The translations under genes and the position numbers were made by a program. A stretch of 64,000 nucleotides of DNA, taken from CAUZIZ01 sp965219855. GTDB lineage: Bacteria; Acidobacteriota; UBA6911; RPQK01; JAJDTT01. How positions within the stretch are numbered: position 1 is the stretch's first letter; the number at the start of each line of letters is the position of its first letter. Under the pieces are notes generated by a model. The model did not search any database. It had not been told where the DNA came from and was given only the letters and a program-made list of their open reading frames with translations. Where the stretch lies: assembly GCA_965219855.1 (NCBI GenBank), contig CBDCOR010000012.1:806001-870000 (forward strand), written 5' to 3'. Shown piece by piece: positions 27,274-35,655 of this stretch.

Positions 27274-27702
27274 CTATTCCTTTTCTTCTTTACTTTCCTT
27301 CTTGCCCTTCTTTTCCTTCTTGGGGGAGTCTGAGCCAGCCTGGAACTCGCTGCCCACCAGCTCAAGCAGGGCTAGCTCGGCGCTGTCACCACGCCGGAAT
27401 CCGATCCGGACAATCCGGGTGTAACCGCCGTTACGGTCGGCAAAGCGGGGCGCCAGATCGTCAAACAGCTTTCGCACCACCGCTCTTCTTCGGATGAAGG
27501 AGAGGGCGCGACGTCGGGCAGCCAGCGTTTCCTTCTTGCCCAAGGTGATCATCTTCTCGGCCACGGGGCGGAGTTCCTTTGCCTTGGGAACTGTTGTGAT
27601 CAGATGCTCTTTGTCCAGGAAATCGGTGACCATGTTGCGAAACAAGGCCTTCCTATGGCTCGCGTTTCGCCCTAACTTCCGGCCTTCCCTACGGTGTCGC
27701 AT
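27274..27702 (-). CDS. rplQ: 50S ribosomal protein L17
   Basis: 142-residue L17 of the large subunit. MRHRREGRKLGRNASHRKAL at the N-terminus and FLDKEHLITTVPKAKELRPV are diagnostic. GYTRIVRIGFRRGDSAELAL is the conserved C-terminal strand region. A lysine/glutamate-rich tail of about 20 residues (KKEKKGKKESKEEKE) extends beyond the core. It is the last gene of the superoperon, 24 bp after rpoA. Confidence 0.97.
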   Translation of the reverse strand: MRHRREGRKLGRNASHRKALFRNMVTDFLDKEHLITTVPKAKELRPVAEKMITLGKKETLAARRRALSFIRRRAVVRKLFDDLAPRFADRNGGYTRIVRIGFRRGDSAELALLELVGSEFQAGSDSPKKEKKGKKESKEEKE

Positions 27703-27726
27703 CGCTCTTTCCCACTCTCCGCGGGG

Positions 27727-28728
27727 TTATGCCTCCACGGTCTCCTGAATCAGTCTGCCCTTGCTGTCGATCTTCATGCCGAAGGAAAGCCCCATGTCCG
27801 CCAGCAGCTCCTTGATTTCGTTCAAGGACTTGCGTCCGAAGTTCTTCGTCTTCAGCATCTCGCCCTCGGTTCGGACGACCAGCTCACTAATCGTCTGCAC
27901 GTTGGCGTTCTTGAGGCAGTTGTAGGCCCTGACCGAAAGCTCCAGCTCTTCCACTGACTTGTGCAAGTTCTCATTGACGACATGCCGCTCGTCATCCTCT
28001 TCCAGAACCGACTCTTCCTGCTCCTCTTCGAAGTTGATGAACAAGTAGAGATGGTCCTTGAGGATCTTGGCGGCCTGACCGACTGCGTCCTGGGGACTCA
28101 AGCTTCCGTTGGTCCACACATCCAGGTTCAAGCGCTCGTACTCGGTTGACTGGCCTAGGCGTGCTGCCTCAACCACAAAGTTGGCCTTTCTTACCGGTGT
28201 GTGAACCGAGTCCACCGGAATGTACCCTACATCCAACTCTTCGTCATAGTTCTCGCTGGCCGGGATGTAGCCTCTGTCCCTATTGACCTGGATTTCCATG
28301 ACCAGCTTGGACGCTTTGTTCTTGGTCGCGATGTAGATGCCCTTGTCCAGGATCTCGACGTCCGGGTCGGGCTTGATATCTCCCGATTTCACTTCGCCCT
28401 CACCACTGGCCTCCAGGTGGAGGATCTTGGGGTGATCTACGTGGAGCATCAGTGGAATCTGCTTCAAGTTCATCAGGATGTCGGTCACGTCCTCACGCAC
28501 ACCGGGAATCGAAGAAAACTCGTGCAGGACGTCTTCAATCTTCACTGCCGTGATGGCGGCTCCCTCGGTGGAGGAGAGCAGGATACGGCGAAGTGCGTTC
28601 CCGATCGTGGTGGCGTAACCGCGCTCAAAAGGCTGCGCGTAGAAATGCCCGAAAGTCGGAGTCAGTGTCTGGGCATCGTAAAATAGTCGCTTCGGTCTTT
28701 GAAACCCTTTCATCAATTCTATCTCCAC
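27727..28728 (-). CDS. rpoA: DNA-directed RNA polymerase subunit alpha
   Basis: 333-residue alpha subunit, which nucleates polymerase assembly and contacts UP elements and activators. The N-terminal assembly domain shows ERGYATTIGNALRRILLSST and GAAITAVKIEDVLHEFSSIP. After an acidic linker (EEEQEESVLEEDDERH) the C-terminal domain has ELELSVRAYNCLKNANVQTI and NFGRKSLNEIKELLADMGLS. Length is normal. It sits between rpsD and rplQ, as is usual in the alpha operon. Confidence 0.98.
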   Translation of the reverse strand: MEIELMKGFQRPKRLFYDAQTLTPTFGHFYAQPFERGYATTIGNALRRILLSSTEGAAITAVKIEDVLHEFSSIPGVREDVTDILMNLKQIPLMLHVDHPKILHLEASGEGEVKSGDIKPDPDVEILDKGIYIATKNKASKLVMEIQVNRDRGYIPASENYDEELDVGYIPVDSVHTPVRKANFVVEAARLGQSTEYERLNLDVWTNGSLSPQDAVGQAAKILKDHLYLFINFEEEQEESVLEEDDERHVVNENLHKSVEELELSVRAYNCLKNANVQTISELVVRTEGEMLKTKNFGRKSLNEIKELLADMGLSFGMKIDSKGRLIQETVEA

Positions 28729-28764
28729 TCTGGTGTTCTGGGTTCGGCTGCGGCTGTGGAGGTC

Positions 28765-29400
28765 TTACTTCGAATAGAGCTCGACCACCAATGACTCTTC
28801 GATCGGGATCGCAATCTCGTCCCGCCGAGGCAATTCGACAATCTGGCCCTTGAGGCCCTCCTTCTCCAGACTGAGCCAGCTGGGAACGCCCCTCCCCGCG
28901 ACCTCGTCGAGGGAGCTCAGGATAAAAGGATTCTTTGTGCTCTTCTGGCGGATGGCAACCTCATCACCCTTCTTTACGAGGTAGGAAGGGATGTTCACCT
29001 TACGGCCGTTGACGGTCAGATGTCCGTGACGCACAAATTGCCTGGCCTGGCTGCGCGAGGTCGCAAAACCGAGGCGGTAGACTACGTTGTCCAGCCGCAG
29101 CTCCAAAAATTGGAGTAGCAGTTCGCCAGTAATGCCCTGGCGCCTCGCTGCCTTTTGGAAATAGCGGCGGAACTGGCGTTCGAGGACGCCATAAATGCGT
29201 TTGACCTTCTGCTTCTCTCGGAGCTGCAGGCCATATCCGATTACCTTGGAGCGGGTGCGCATATCCCGGCCGTGCTCACCCGGAACGAAATTACGCTTAT
29301 CAACCGCGCATCTTTCCGAAAAACACCTCTGTCCCTTCAAGAACAGCTTCATGCCCTCTCGCCTGCAGAGGCGACAAACAGGACCTACATTGCGTGCCAA
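28765..29400 (-). CDS. rpsD: 30S ribosomal protein S4
   Basis: S4, a primary 16S rRNA binder. The open frame extends to 29451, but the native start is TTG 29400: it gives MARNVGPVCRLCRREGMKLF with GAGGAG about 8 nt upstream, and a length of 211 residues. Four cysteines (CRLC, QRC, ERC) in the first 45 residues mark the zinc-binding C+ form. The S4 RNA-binding domain is seen in LRLDNVVYRLGFATSRSQAR and VRHGHLTVNGRKVNIPS. The TTG start is unusual for a ribosomal protein gene. Confidence 0.96.
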   Translation of the reverse strand: MARNVGPVCRLCRREGMKLFLKGQRCFSERCAVDKRNFVPGEHGRDMRTRSKVIGYGLQLREKQKVKRIYGVLERQFRRYFQKAARRQGITGELLLQFLELRLDNVVYRLGFATSRSQARQFVRHGHLTVNGRKVNIPSYLVKKGDEVAIRQKSTKNPFILSSLDEVAGRGVPSWLSLEKEGLKGQIVELPRRDEIAIPIEESLVVELYSK

Positions 29401-29416
29401 AACCGATTCTCCTCTC

Positions 29417-29824
29417 TCACACTCGCCTCCGCTTGGGAGGCCGACAACCATTGTGGGGGATAGGAGTCACATCCTTGATGGACCTGATCTCGATGCCCGA
29501 AGCCTGGATGGAGCGCACCGCCGATTCCCGGCCGGCGCCAGGTCCTCTGACCCACACCTCACAGCTTCGCATCCCAAATTGATCCCGCGCCTTGTTGGCA
29601 GCCGTGTGGCCTGCCTGAGATGACGCGAAAGGAGTACTCTTGCGGCTTCCCCTGAAGCCCTGCATTCCCGAGCTGGCCGCGGCCAGGACGTTGCCATCCT
29701 GATCTGTGATGCTGATCATGGTGTTGTTGAAAGTCGACTTGATGTGGACGATTCCATGAATGATCGTCCTCTTCTCCTTTTTCTTGCTCGACTTCTTTTT
29801 TCCCACTTTGGCGGCTTTTGCCAT
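29417..29824 (-). CDS. rpsK: 30S ribosomal protein S11
   Basis: 135-residue S11 of the small-subunit platform. A lysine-rich N-terminus (KVGKKKSSKKKEKR) precedes IVHIKSTFNNTMISITDQDG, and FRGSRKSTPFASSQAGHTAA and ITPIPHNGCRPPKRRRV are the classical motifs. Start ATG 29824. It lies between rpsM and rpsD. Confidence 0.98.
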   Translation of the reverse strand: MAKAAKVGKKKSSKKKEKRTIIHGIVHIKSTFNNTMISITDQDGNVLAAASSGMQGFRGSRKSTPFASSQAGHTAANKARDQFGMRSCEVWVRGPGAGRESAVRSIQASGIEIRSIKDVTPIPHNGCRPPKRRRV

Positions 29825-29839
29825 GGTTTTCCTCGCAGC

Positions 29840-30214
29840 TTACTGGCGTTTCTTACGACGAAGGATCCTGCCCTTGCGCGGACCCTTTCGGGTTCGTGAG
29901 TTGGTGTGAGTGCGCTGTCCTCGGGCGGGCAGGCCGCGCCGGTGACGTAGACCGCGATAGCAGCCAATATCCATCAGGCGCTTGATGTTCAGCTGAAGCT
30001 CCTTGCGCAGATCGCCCTCGATCCTGCCCTGCTCTTCGATGATCCGCCGGATCTGGGTGGCTTCGTCTTCGGTAATATCCTTGGCCTTCTTGTCCCAATC
30101 TATGCCCGCCTCGCTCAAGATCTTTCCCGAACGTATTCTCCCAATCCCATAGATATAGGTGAGGGCTATCTCGATCCGCTTGTTGTCTGGGATGTTCACT
30201 CCTATGATTCGCAT
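29840..30214 (-). CDS. rpsM: 30S ribosomal protein S13
   Basis: 124-residue S13 of the small-subunit head. The frame is open further upstream, but ATG 30214 gives the normal N-terminus MRIIGVNIPDNKRIEIALTY and has GGGAGTGTT directly upstream. The helix-two-turn-helix region (YIYGIGRIRSGKILSEAGI) and the tail GLPARGQRTHTNSRTRKGPR are typical. The upstream codons fall in a palindromic element (30230-30404) and are not part of the protein. Confidence 0.97.
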   Translation of the reverse strand: MRIIGVNIPDNKRIEIALTYIYGIGRIRSGKILSEAGIDWDKKAKDITEDEATQIRRIIEEQGRIEGDLRKELQLNIKRLMDIGCYRGLRHRRGLPARGQRTHTNSRTRKGPRKGRILRRKKRQ

Positions 30215-30229
30215 AACACTCCCTGTTCG

Positions 30230-30404
30230 CCTTGGTTTTTCATGCCCGGTCGTAGCGAGGCGTCGCAGGCGCTGCTCTGGTAAGGCTTGCGACCGAGACC
30301 TCCGCAGTCGTACTCGTACAGTGCGTCGAGGAGGCCGACCGAGCATAACGCAGCCAGAGCGGATGATTGCGGCGACGCAGTAGACTGAGCATGAAAAACC
30401 ATGG
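30230..30404. repeat. MITE-like palindromic element between rpmJ and rpsM
   Basis: About 175 bp with 16-bp terminal inverted repeats differing at one base (CCTTGGTTTTTCATGC, and CCATGGTTTTTCATGC read inward from 30404). Inside, GCGTCGC, GCTCTGG and CTCGGTCG-like blocks recur in inverted order, so the whole unit can fold back on itself. It has no coding capacity and exactly fills the spacer between the rpmJ stop and the rpsM leader. Confidence 0.7.
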
Positions 30405-30518
30405 CTAACCCTGCCGCTGCTTATGCTTCGGGTTCGGACAAATCACTCGAACTACCCCTTTTCGACGGACGATCTTGCACTGGCGACAGATGCGTTTGAC
30501 CGATGCGCGAACCTTCAT
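30405..30518 (-). CDS. rpmJ: 50S ribosomal protein L36
   Basis: 37-residue L36: MKVRASVKRICRQCKIVRRK then GVVRVICPNPKHKQRQG. The zinc-binding set C-x2-C-x12-C-x4-H is complete, so this is the zinc (C+) form. It starts at ATG 30518, 22 bp after the map stop, leaving no room for infA. Confidence 0.96.
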   Translation of the reverse strand: MKVRASVKRICRQCKIVRRKGVVRVICPNPKHKQRQG

Positions 30519-30540
30519 CTTTCAATCATCCTTTCCTGGT

Positions 30541-31305
30541 CTAGCCTCTCTGGTTGCCATTGGCTAGACTCAAGATCCAGGGGCCATCCTCGGTTACAGC
30601 CACCGAGTGTTCGAAGTGCGCACTGTAACCCCCGTCTGCCGTGACGGCAGTCCAGCGATCGTCCAACACCTTCACCCTGGGTCCTTTGCTGTTGACCATC
30701 GGCTCAATCGCCAGCACCATTCCCTCCTGCAGTTTGGGACCTCGTCCCGGCTGACCGAAATTGGGAACCTGAGGTTCCTCGTGCAGGGCCTTCCCGATCC
30801 CGTGCCCTACAAACTCGCGAACCACTGTAAAACCGTGGTTCTCGACGTGCTGCTGAATGCTGTGGGAAATATCCGAGATTCGGTTCCCAACCACCACCTT
30901 TTCTATTCCCTTGTAGAGCGACTCCCGGGTGACATCCAACAAACTCTTCAATTCCTTGGAAATGGCTCCGACCGAGAAGCTCCAAGCGGAGTCTCCGAAG
31001 AAGCCCTTATAGCAAACCCCAACATCCAAGCCGATAATGTCACCCTGCTTCAAGGGATCGTCGTTGGGAATCCCGTGAACGATCCGATCGTTGACCGAGG
31101 CACATACTGTCGCTGGGTAGCCCCGATAACCCTTGAAAGCCGGCTTGGCACCTGCCTTCAGAATCATATCCTCGGCTACCGCATCAAGTTCACTGGTCGT
31201 GATGCCCGACTCGATCAGGCTGCCGAGATGATCGAGCACCTGAGCCACGATCAAGTTGGCCTCTCTCATCTTGTCCAGTTCAGCTTTTCCCTTGCAGACG
31301 ATCAC
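30541..31305 (-). CDS. map: methionine aminopeptidase, type I
   Basis: 254-residue metalloenzyme that removes the initiator Met from nascent proteins. Ligands are visible in order: GDIIGLDVGVCYKGFFGDSA (two Asp), VGHGIGKALHEEPQVPN (His), GMVLAIEPMV (Glu) and SAHFEHSVAV (Glu). The substrate His region VNDRIVHGIP is also present. Length is typical for type Ia. It lies between adk and rpmJ, the common arrangement. Confidence 0.97.
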   Translation of the reverse strand: MIVCKGKAELDKMREANLIVAQVLDHLGSLIESGITTSELDAVAEDMILKAGAKPAFKGYRGYPATVCASVNDRIVHGIPNDDPLKQGDIIGLDVGVCYKGFFGDSAWSFSVGAISKELKSLLDVTRESLYKGIEKVVVGNRISDISHSIQQHVENHGFTVVREFVGHGIGKALHEEPQVPNFGQPGRGPKLQEGMVLAIEPMVNSKGPRVKVLDDRWTAVTADGGYSAHFEHSVAVTEDGPWILSLANGNQRG

Positions 31306-31330
31306 GCTTATTCCAGTCTATGCCGGCACT

Positions 31331-31993
31331 TCAAGCCCTGCTCTGGTGTCCCGCGACGAGGGACGAGAGCTCCTCGAAGACCGAATCCATATCCAGGCTG
31401 CCGTCTACTTCGAAGTAACCCTCTCGGCTCTTATAGAACTCAATGAGAGGCCGGGTCTGCTCCTGATAGACTCTAAGACGCTCCCGCACCACCGTTTCGG
31501 CATCGTCGGGACGCTGGAGCAACCCTCCCCCACAGCCATCACAGACATCTTCCTGCGTGGGAGCGGAGTAGTAGACATTGTAGATTCTACCACAGCCGGC
31601 ACAGTGCCGACGCCCTGCCAGCCGCCTGACAACCTCTTCCTCACTCAAGTGAAGGTTCACTGCAATCTGTTGAAAATCTCCGGACAGGGACTCCAGATAC
31701 TCAGCTTGCGGCACCGTGCGTGGGAAACCGTCCAACAGGATATCCTGAGGAGCATCCTCGCTACCGAGTCGCTCGCCGACGATCTCTGCCACCAACTGAT
31801 CCGGAACCAGCGCACCGGAATTCATAATCTCTTCGACCTTCGTTCCCAGGGGTGTACCTGAGCGAACTTCCCGTCGCAGGATGTCACCCGTCGAAATATG
31901 AGCAAAGCCAAACTTCTCCGCCAACATCTTGGCTTGCGTGCCTTTTCCGGCACCCGGAGGCCCCATCAGGATAACAACGTTCTGGGCTGCCAT
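31331..31993 (-). CDS. adk: adenylate kinase, zinc-LID type
   Basis: Adenylate kinase (ATP + AMP to 2 ADP), about 220 residues. ATG 31993 is preferred because it gives MAAQNVVILMGPPGAGKGTQ with the P-loop at residues 10-17; a GTG at 32029 would add 12 residues. The AMP-binding DGFPRTVPQAE is present. The LID carries four cysteines (CAGCGRIYN and VCDGCGG), the structural zinc site of the long form. It lies between secY and map. Confidence 0.96.
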   Translation of the reverse strand: MAAQNVVILMGPPGAGKGTQAKMLAEKFGFAHISTGDILRREVRSGTPLGTKVEEIMNSGALVPDQLVAEIVGERLGSEDAPQDILLDGFPRTVPQAEYLESLSGDFQQIAVNLHLSEEEVVRRLAGRRHCAGCGRIYNVYYSAPTQEDVCDGCGGGLLQRPDDAETVVRERLRVYQEQTRPLIEFYKSREGYFEVDGSLDMDSVFEELSSLVAGHQSRA

Positions 31994-32152
31994 TTTTGTT
32001 ACTTCGGAACGCCTCTCTGCCACCGCCACACTCGATGATTCAGCTGAAAACGCCAGTCCCGCTTACTCCCCGGAACTGGGTCTGATATCGCTGACATCGG
32101 CCCCGTGTGCGGCTGTGTTTCGCTCATGTATTTATAGATGAATTCCTCAACA

Positions 32153-32185
32153 ACGTGCGACGTTCAGACGTTCAGACGTGCGACG
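32153..32185 (+). repeat. 33-bp dispersed repeat, copy 1 (between secY and adk)
   Basis: Core ACGTGCGACGTTC, AGACGTTC, AGACGTGCGACG. The same core is found at 51770-51800, 56637-56669, 63532-63563 and 63649-63681. The first and last blocks (CGTGCGACG) are direct copies flanking two GACGTTC-like units. Confidence 0.85.
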
Positions 32186-32192
32186 GATTCTT

Positions 32193-33602
32193 TCAACCTC
32201 TTCTGCCTCGAATTCTTCCCGTCTTCAGAAAGCCCTCGTAATGACGCATGATCAGCTGGGACTCAATCTGCTTCACCGTATCCATACCCACTCCGACCAC
32301 GATCAACAGCGAGGTCCCTCCGAAGTAGAAGTTGACCCCCAGTCCGGTGGTGATGAAGTCCAGATCGTAGTTGACCAGAAAATTGTCGATCCCAGGTCCT
32401 ATCCAGGGAATGGGCTGCACCTTGAAGCCGGTGATCAAGAACTCAGGAAGCAGGCAGACCAGAACCAGATAAACCGCACCTGCCGCGGTCAAACGACTGA
32501 GGGTACGATCGATGTACTCGGCGGTCCTCCTGCCGGGACGAATCCCAGGAATGTAGCCACCATACTTACGAATGTTGTCGGCAACTTCGTCCGGGTTGAA
32601 GATGATACTGACGTAGAAGAAGCAGAAGAACATGATGCCGCTGATGTAGATCAGGTTGTACAGGGGAAATCCCTGCCGCAACTGCTCCGACATCGCTTGC
32701 ATCCAGGACACATTGGGGAAAACCAGTCCCAAGGTGGAGGGAAAAGCGACGATCGAAGCCGCAAAGATGACTGGAATGACGCCTCCCGAGTTCACGCGAA
32801 GCGGTAGATGGGTGGCCTGCCCCCCATACATTTTTCTACCCACCACGCGTTTGGCGTACTGAATCGGGATACGGCGTTGACCCCGTTCCACATAGACGAT
32901 GGCAGCGATCACCAGCACCATCATGATCAGCAGGGCAAGGATGGCAAAGATGTTCTGCTCTCCTGCCACCCAGTCCTGAAATAGAGAGTAGCCAGCACTG
33001 GGCAGGCCGACCACGATGCCTGCAAAGATAATCAACGAGATTCCGTTCCCGATGCCGCGCTCGGAGATCTGCTCGCCAAGCCACATAACGAAGGTCGTCC
33101 CGGTGGTGAGCGTCAACATGGTCATCAAGCGAAAGCCCCAGCCCGGATTGGGCACGATCGGAGGCATGGCTTCGGTGCGTTCCAGCGCGATCGAGGTCGC
33201 CATGCTCTGAAACAGGCACAACCCCACGGTGAGGTAGCGGGTGTACTGATTGATCTTCTTTCTCCCCAGCTCGCCTTCCTTGGATAGACGCTCCAGGAAA
33301 GGCCAGACTACCGTGAGGAGCTGCAGGATGATCGAAGCGGTAATGTAGGGGGTGATACCCAGAGCAAAAATAGAGAGCCGACTCAGGTTGCCTCCCGAGA
33401 ACATATCGAGGAAGCCAAAGATGGTGCCTGGCTGTTGATTGAAGAACTCCTGCATGGCGGAGCTATCCACCCCCGGCGTGGGAATGAAACTCCCCACCCG
33501 GTAGATGGCCAACAGGCCCAACATAAAAAGCACCCGCTTGCGCAGGTCCGGGATCCGGTAGATGTTCAGAAAACTACCGAGAACGGGGTTGAAGTCCGCC
33601 AT
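32193..33602 (-). CDS. secY: preprotein translocase subunit SecY
   Basis: 469-residue channel subunit of the SecYEG translocon with ten predicted membrane helices, for example VLFMLGLLAIYRVGSFIPTP, FALGITPYITASIILQLLTV, TMLTLTTGTTFVMWLGEQIS and ISGIMFFCFFYVSIIFNPDE. ITERGIGNGISL-type signature: ISERGIGNGISLIIFAG. The start overlaps the rplO stop by one base, so the two are translationally coupled. Slightly longer than average. Confidence 0.98.
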   Translation of the reverse strand: MADFNPVLGSFLNIYRIPDLRKRVLFMLGLLAIYRVGSFIPTPGVDSSAMQEFFNQQPGTIFGFLDMFSGGNLSRLSIFALGITPYITASIILQLLTVVWPFLERLSKEGELGRKKINQYTRYLTVGLCLFQSMATSIALERTEAMPPIVPNPGWGFRLMTMLTLTTGTTFVMWLGEQISERGIGNGISLIIFAGIVVGLPSAGYSLFQDWVAGEQNIFAILALLIMMVLVIAAIVYVERGQRRIPIQYAKRVVGRKMYGGQATHLPLRVNSGGVIPVIFAASIVAFPSTLGLVFPNVSWMQAMSEQLRQGFPLYNLIYISGIMFFCFFYVSIIFNPDEVADNIRKYGGYIPGIRPGRRTAEYIDRTLSRLTAAGAVYLVLVCLLPEFLITGFKVQPIPWIGPGIDNFLVNYDLDFITTGLGVNFYFGGTSLLIVVGVGMDTVKQIESQLIMRHYEGFLKTGRIRGRRG

Positions 33603-34051
33603 CAGGTCAGCACCTCGATCTGGCCACCCACTTCCTCAATCTTCTTCTTGGCCGACTCGCTGAAATGGTGGGCTTTTACGGTGAGCTTCCGCGTCAGTTC
33701 CCCAGCACCCAGGATACGCAGTCCATCCCTCATGTTCTTGGCCACTCCCTGCTCGATGAGGAACTCAGGAGACACCTTGCTGCCACTCTTGAAGCGATTC
33801 AAATCGCGGACGTTCAGGACCACGAACACCTTCTTGAAAGGGTTCTTGAATCCTCGCTTGGGAAGGCGGCGATGGAGCGGCATCTGGCCGCCCTCGAAGC
33901 CCGCCCTGGCAGAGTATCCGGAACGAGACTTCTGTCCCTTGGATCCACGCCCGGAGGTTTTTCCGTGGCCCGAGCCGGGACCTCTTCCCACACGTCTTCG
34001 CTTCCGGTTGGCTCCTTTGGCTGGCTTCAGCGTATGCAGCTGATGGCTCAC
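33602..34051 (-). CDS. rplO: 50S ribosomal protein L15
   Basis: 149-residue L15. The glycine-rich N-terminus KRRRVGRGPGSGHGKTSGRG and KGQKSRSGYSARAGFEGGQM are diagnostic, as is MPLHRRLPKRGFKNPFKK. It follows the rpmD stop by 2 bp and overlaps secY by 1 bp. Confidence 0.98.
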   Translation of the reverse strand: MSHQLHTLKPAKGANRKRRRVGRGPGSGHGKTSGRGSKGQKSRSGYSARAGFEGGQMPLHRRLPKRGFKNPFKKVFVVLNVRDLNRFKSGSKVSPEFLIEQGVAKNMRDGLRILGAGELTRKLTVKAHHFSESAKKKIEEVGGQIEVLT

Positions 34052-34053
34052 AA

Positions 34054-34614
34054 CTAATCTCCCTGAACGATTTGCACCAGGTGAGGTATCTTGGCGACCA
34101 TCCCTCGGATGGCGGGGGTATCTGGGCGCTCGACCACCTGGTTCAGCTTCCGGAGTCCCAGGCCCTGCACAATTCGCTTCTGGCGAAAAGACCTTCCGAT
34201 GGCACTGCGGAAATATCGGATCTTGATTTGGGCTACATCCTTCTTAGGGGTCTTGGCCGGAGGCTTCGCAGCGGCCGCCCTGGGCTTCTTGGACACCGCT
34301 TTCGCCGGGGGAGCCGCCTCGGCCTTCGGAGACTCCGGCTTCGACTTTGCCGCAGCCGTTGACTTTGCAGCCGGCTCGGCTTTCTGAGCAGCCGCCTTGG
34401 GCTTCGCGCTAGTCTTCTTCGGCTTCGCCACCTTTGGCGGAGACTTTGCCGCTGTCTTCTTGGGCTTTGCCCGCGCCGCGGCCTTCGGGGCTGCGGTCTT
34501 GGGTTTGGCAGCCGCGGCCTTCGGCTTGGGAGCAGTCTTTGAGGTTTTGGCAGCCGACGCGCTGGCCTTCTTCGCCGCGGTCTCGGATTGAGGCTTCTCG
34601 GTCTTCTCGGCCAC
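34054..34614 (-). CDS. rpmD: 50S ribosomal protein L30 with long Ala/Lys/Pro-rich N-terminal extension
   Basis: The last 59 residues are a normal L30 (IKIRYFRSAIGRSFRQKRIV, LGLRKLNQVVERPDTPAIRG). They are preceded in frame by about 127 low-complexity residues rich in Ala, Lys and Pro (such as KTAPKPKAAAAKPKTAAPKA), giving about 186 residues where L30 is usually about 60. GTG 34614 has GGAGG 7 nt upstream and overlaps the rpsE stop (TAGTG), so the extension is probably translated. No in-frame ATG lies close to the L30 core. The tail resembles histone H1-like basic domains. Its role is unknown; rRNA contact is a guess. Confidence 0.88.
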   Translation of the reverse strand: MAEKTEKPQSETAAKKASASAAKTSKTAPKPKAAAAKPKTAAPKAAARAKPKKTAAKSPPKVAKPKKTSAKPKAAAQKAEPAAKSTAAAKSKPESPKAEAAPPAKAVSKKPRAAAAKPPAKTPKKDVAQIKIRYFRSAIGRSFRQKRIVQGLGLRKLNQVVERPDTPAIRGMVAKIPHLVQIVQGD

Positions 34615-35108
34615 TACAGATCCTCCACCGGGATGCCTCGAAGTTTCGCCACCTGCTCGGCATCTCGGAGCTGCGACAGACCCTCGAAGGTCGCCTTGAC
34701 CACGTTGTGAGGGTTCGTCGTCCCCACCGACTTCGTCACCACGTCCCTGATACCCACCGATTCCATAACGGCCCTGACCGGTCCACCCGCAATGATGCCG
34801 GTTCCTTCCGGAGCCGGCTTGAGAATCACCTTGCCCGCACCGAATCTGCCCCACACGCTGTGCGGGATGGTCGATCCCTTGAGCGGTACGTCCAGTAAGG
34901 CACCTCTCGCCTTCTCGACACCCTTGCGGATGGCCGAGGGCACCTCGCGGGCCTTGCCCATTCCGTATCCGACCCGGCCATTCTGATCACCAACCACAAC
35001 CAGAGCGCTGAAACTGAGGTTCTTTCCGCCCTTGACCACTTTGGTCACCCGGTTGATCGAGATAACCTGATCTTTCAGTTCGGTTTCAATATTTGCTTGA
35101 TTGCCCAT
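34614..35108 (-). CDS. rpsE: 30S ribosomal protein S5
   Basis: 164-residue S5, involved in decoding accuracy. The double-stranded-RNA-binding-like N-domain includes VISINRVTKVVKGGKNLSFS and VVVGDQNGRVGYGMGKAREV; the C-domain has IIAGGPVRAVMESVGIRDVV and KSVGTTNPHNVVKATFEGL. It overlaps the start of rpmD by one base. Confidence 0.98.
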   Translation of the reverse strand: MGNQANIETELKDQVISINRVTKVVKGGKNLSFSALVVVGDQNGRVGYGMGKAREVPSAIRKGVEKARGALLDVPLKGSTIPHSVWGRFGAGKVILKPAPEGTGIIAGGPVRAVMESVGIRDVVTKSVGTTNPHNVVKATFEGLSQLRDAEQVAKLRGIPVEDL

Positions 35109-35190
35109 TAATCGTCTCTCTTACCGGCTATGGAGCCGAAGTCGTCGACCTGGCTTCGCCACATCGTTAAGCAAGCCTTGCCAGGGAGGG

Positions 35191-35556
35191 CTAGAACTTC
35201 AGCCCGCCTTCGCGAGCTGCCTTGGCCAGCGCCTCTATCCGTCCGAAATAAAGATAGCCATTACGATCAAAAACTACGGTCTTGATCCCCGCGTCCACGG
35301 CCTTTTCTGCAACTGCTTTTCCCACGCTGCGAGCCGCCTCCACGCTGCCTCCATTGGCGAGCTTCTTGCCATCAAGTTTCAACGTCGACACGCTCACAAG
35401 ATTCTTCCCCGAAAGATCGTCGGTAATCTGAGCATACATATGCTTGAGACTTCGAAAGACGCAAAGTCTCGGCCTTTCCGAGGTTCCCGTGATCTTCTTG
35501 CGAATTCTCTTGTGAATCCTTCTTCTGCGATACGCTCTACTGGTTTTGCTTCCCAT
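35191..35556 (-). CDS. rplR: 50S ribosomal protein L18
   Basis: 121-residue L18, a 5S rRNA binder. ATG 35556 gives MGSKTSRAYRRRRIHKRIRK; the longer frame to 35601 adds spacer codons. Core motifs are GTSERPRLCVFRSLKHMYAQ, AARSVGKAVAEKAVDAGIKT and VVFDRNGYLYFGRIEALAKA. It lies between rplF and rpsE. Confidence 0.97.
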   Translation of the reverse strand: MGSKTSRAYRRRRIHKRIRKKITGTSERPRLCVFRSLKHMYAQITDDLSGKNLVSVSTLKLDGKKLANGGSVEAARSVGKAVAEKAVDAGIKTVVFDRNGYLYFGRIEALAKAAREGGLKF

Positions 35557-35655
35557 TAGCCTGCTACTCGAAAACTCAGAAAATGCCGACCGCGGTGCCA
35601 TTCCCTCTCACTGGGCAAGCTGAAACTTGCAACCTTTAACCTGCAACCAAAGGAA

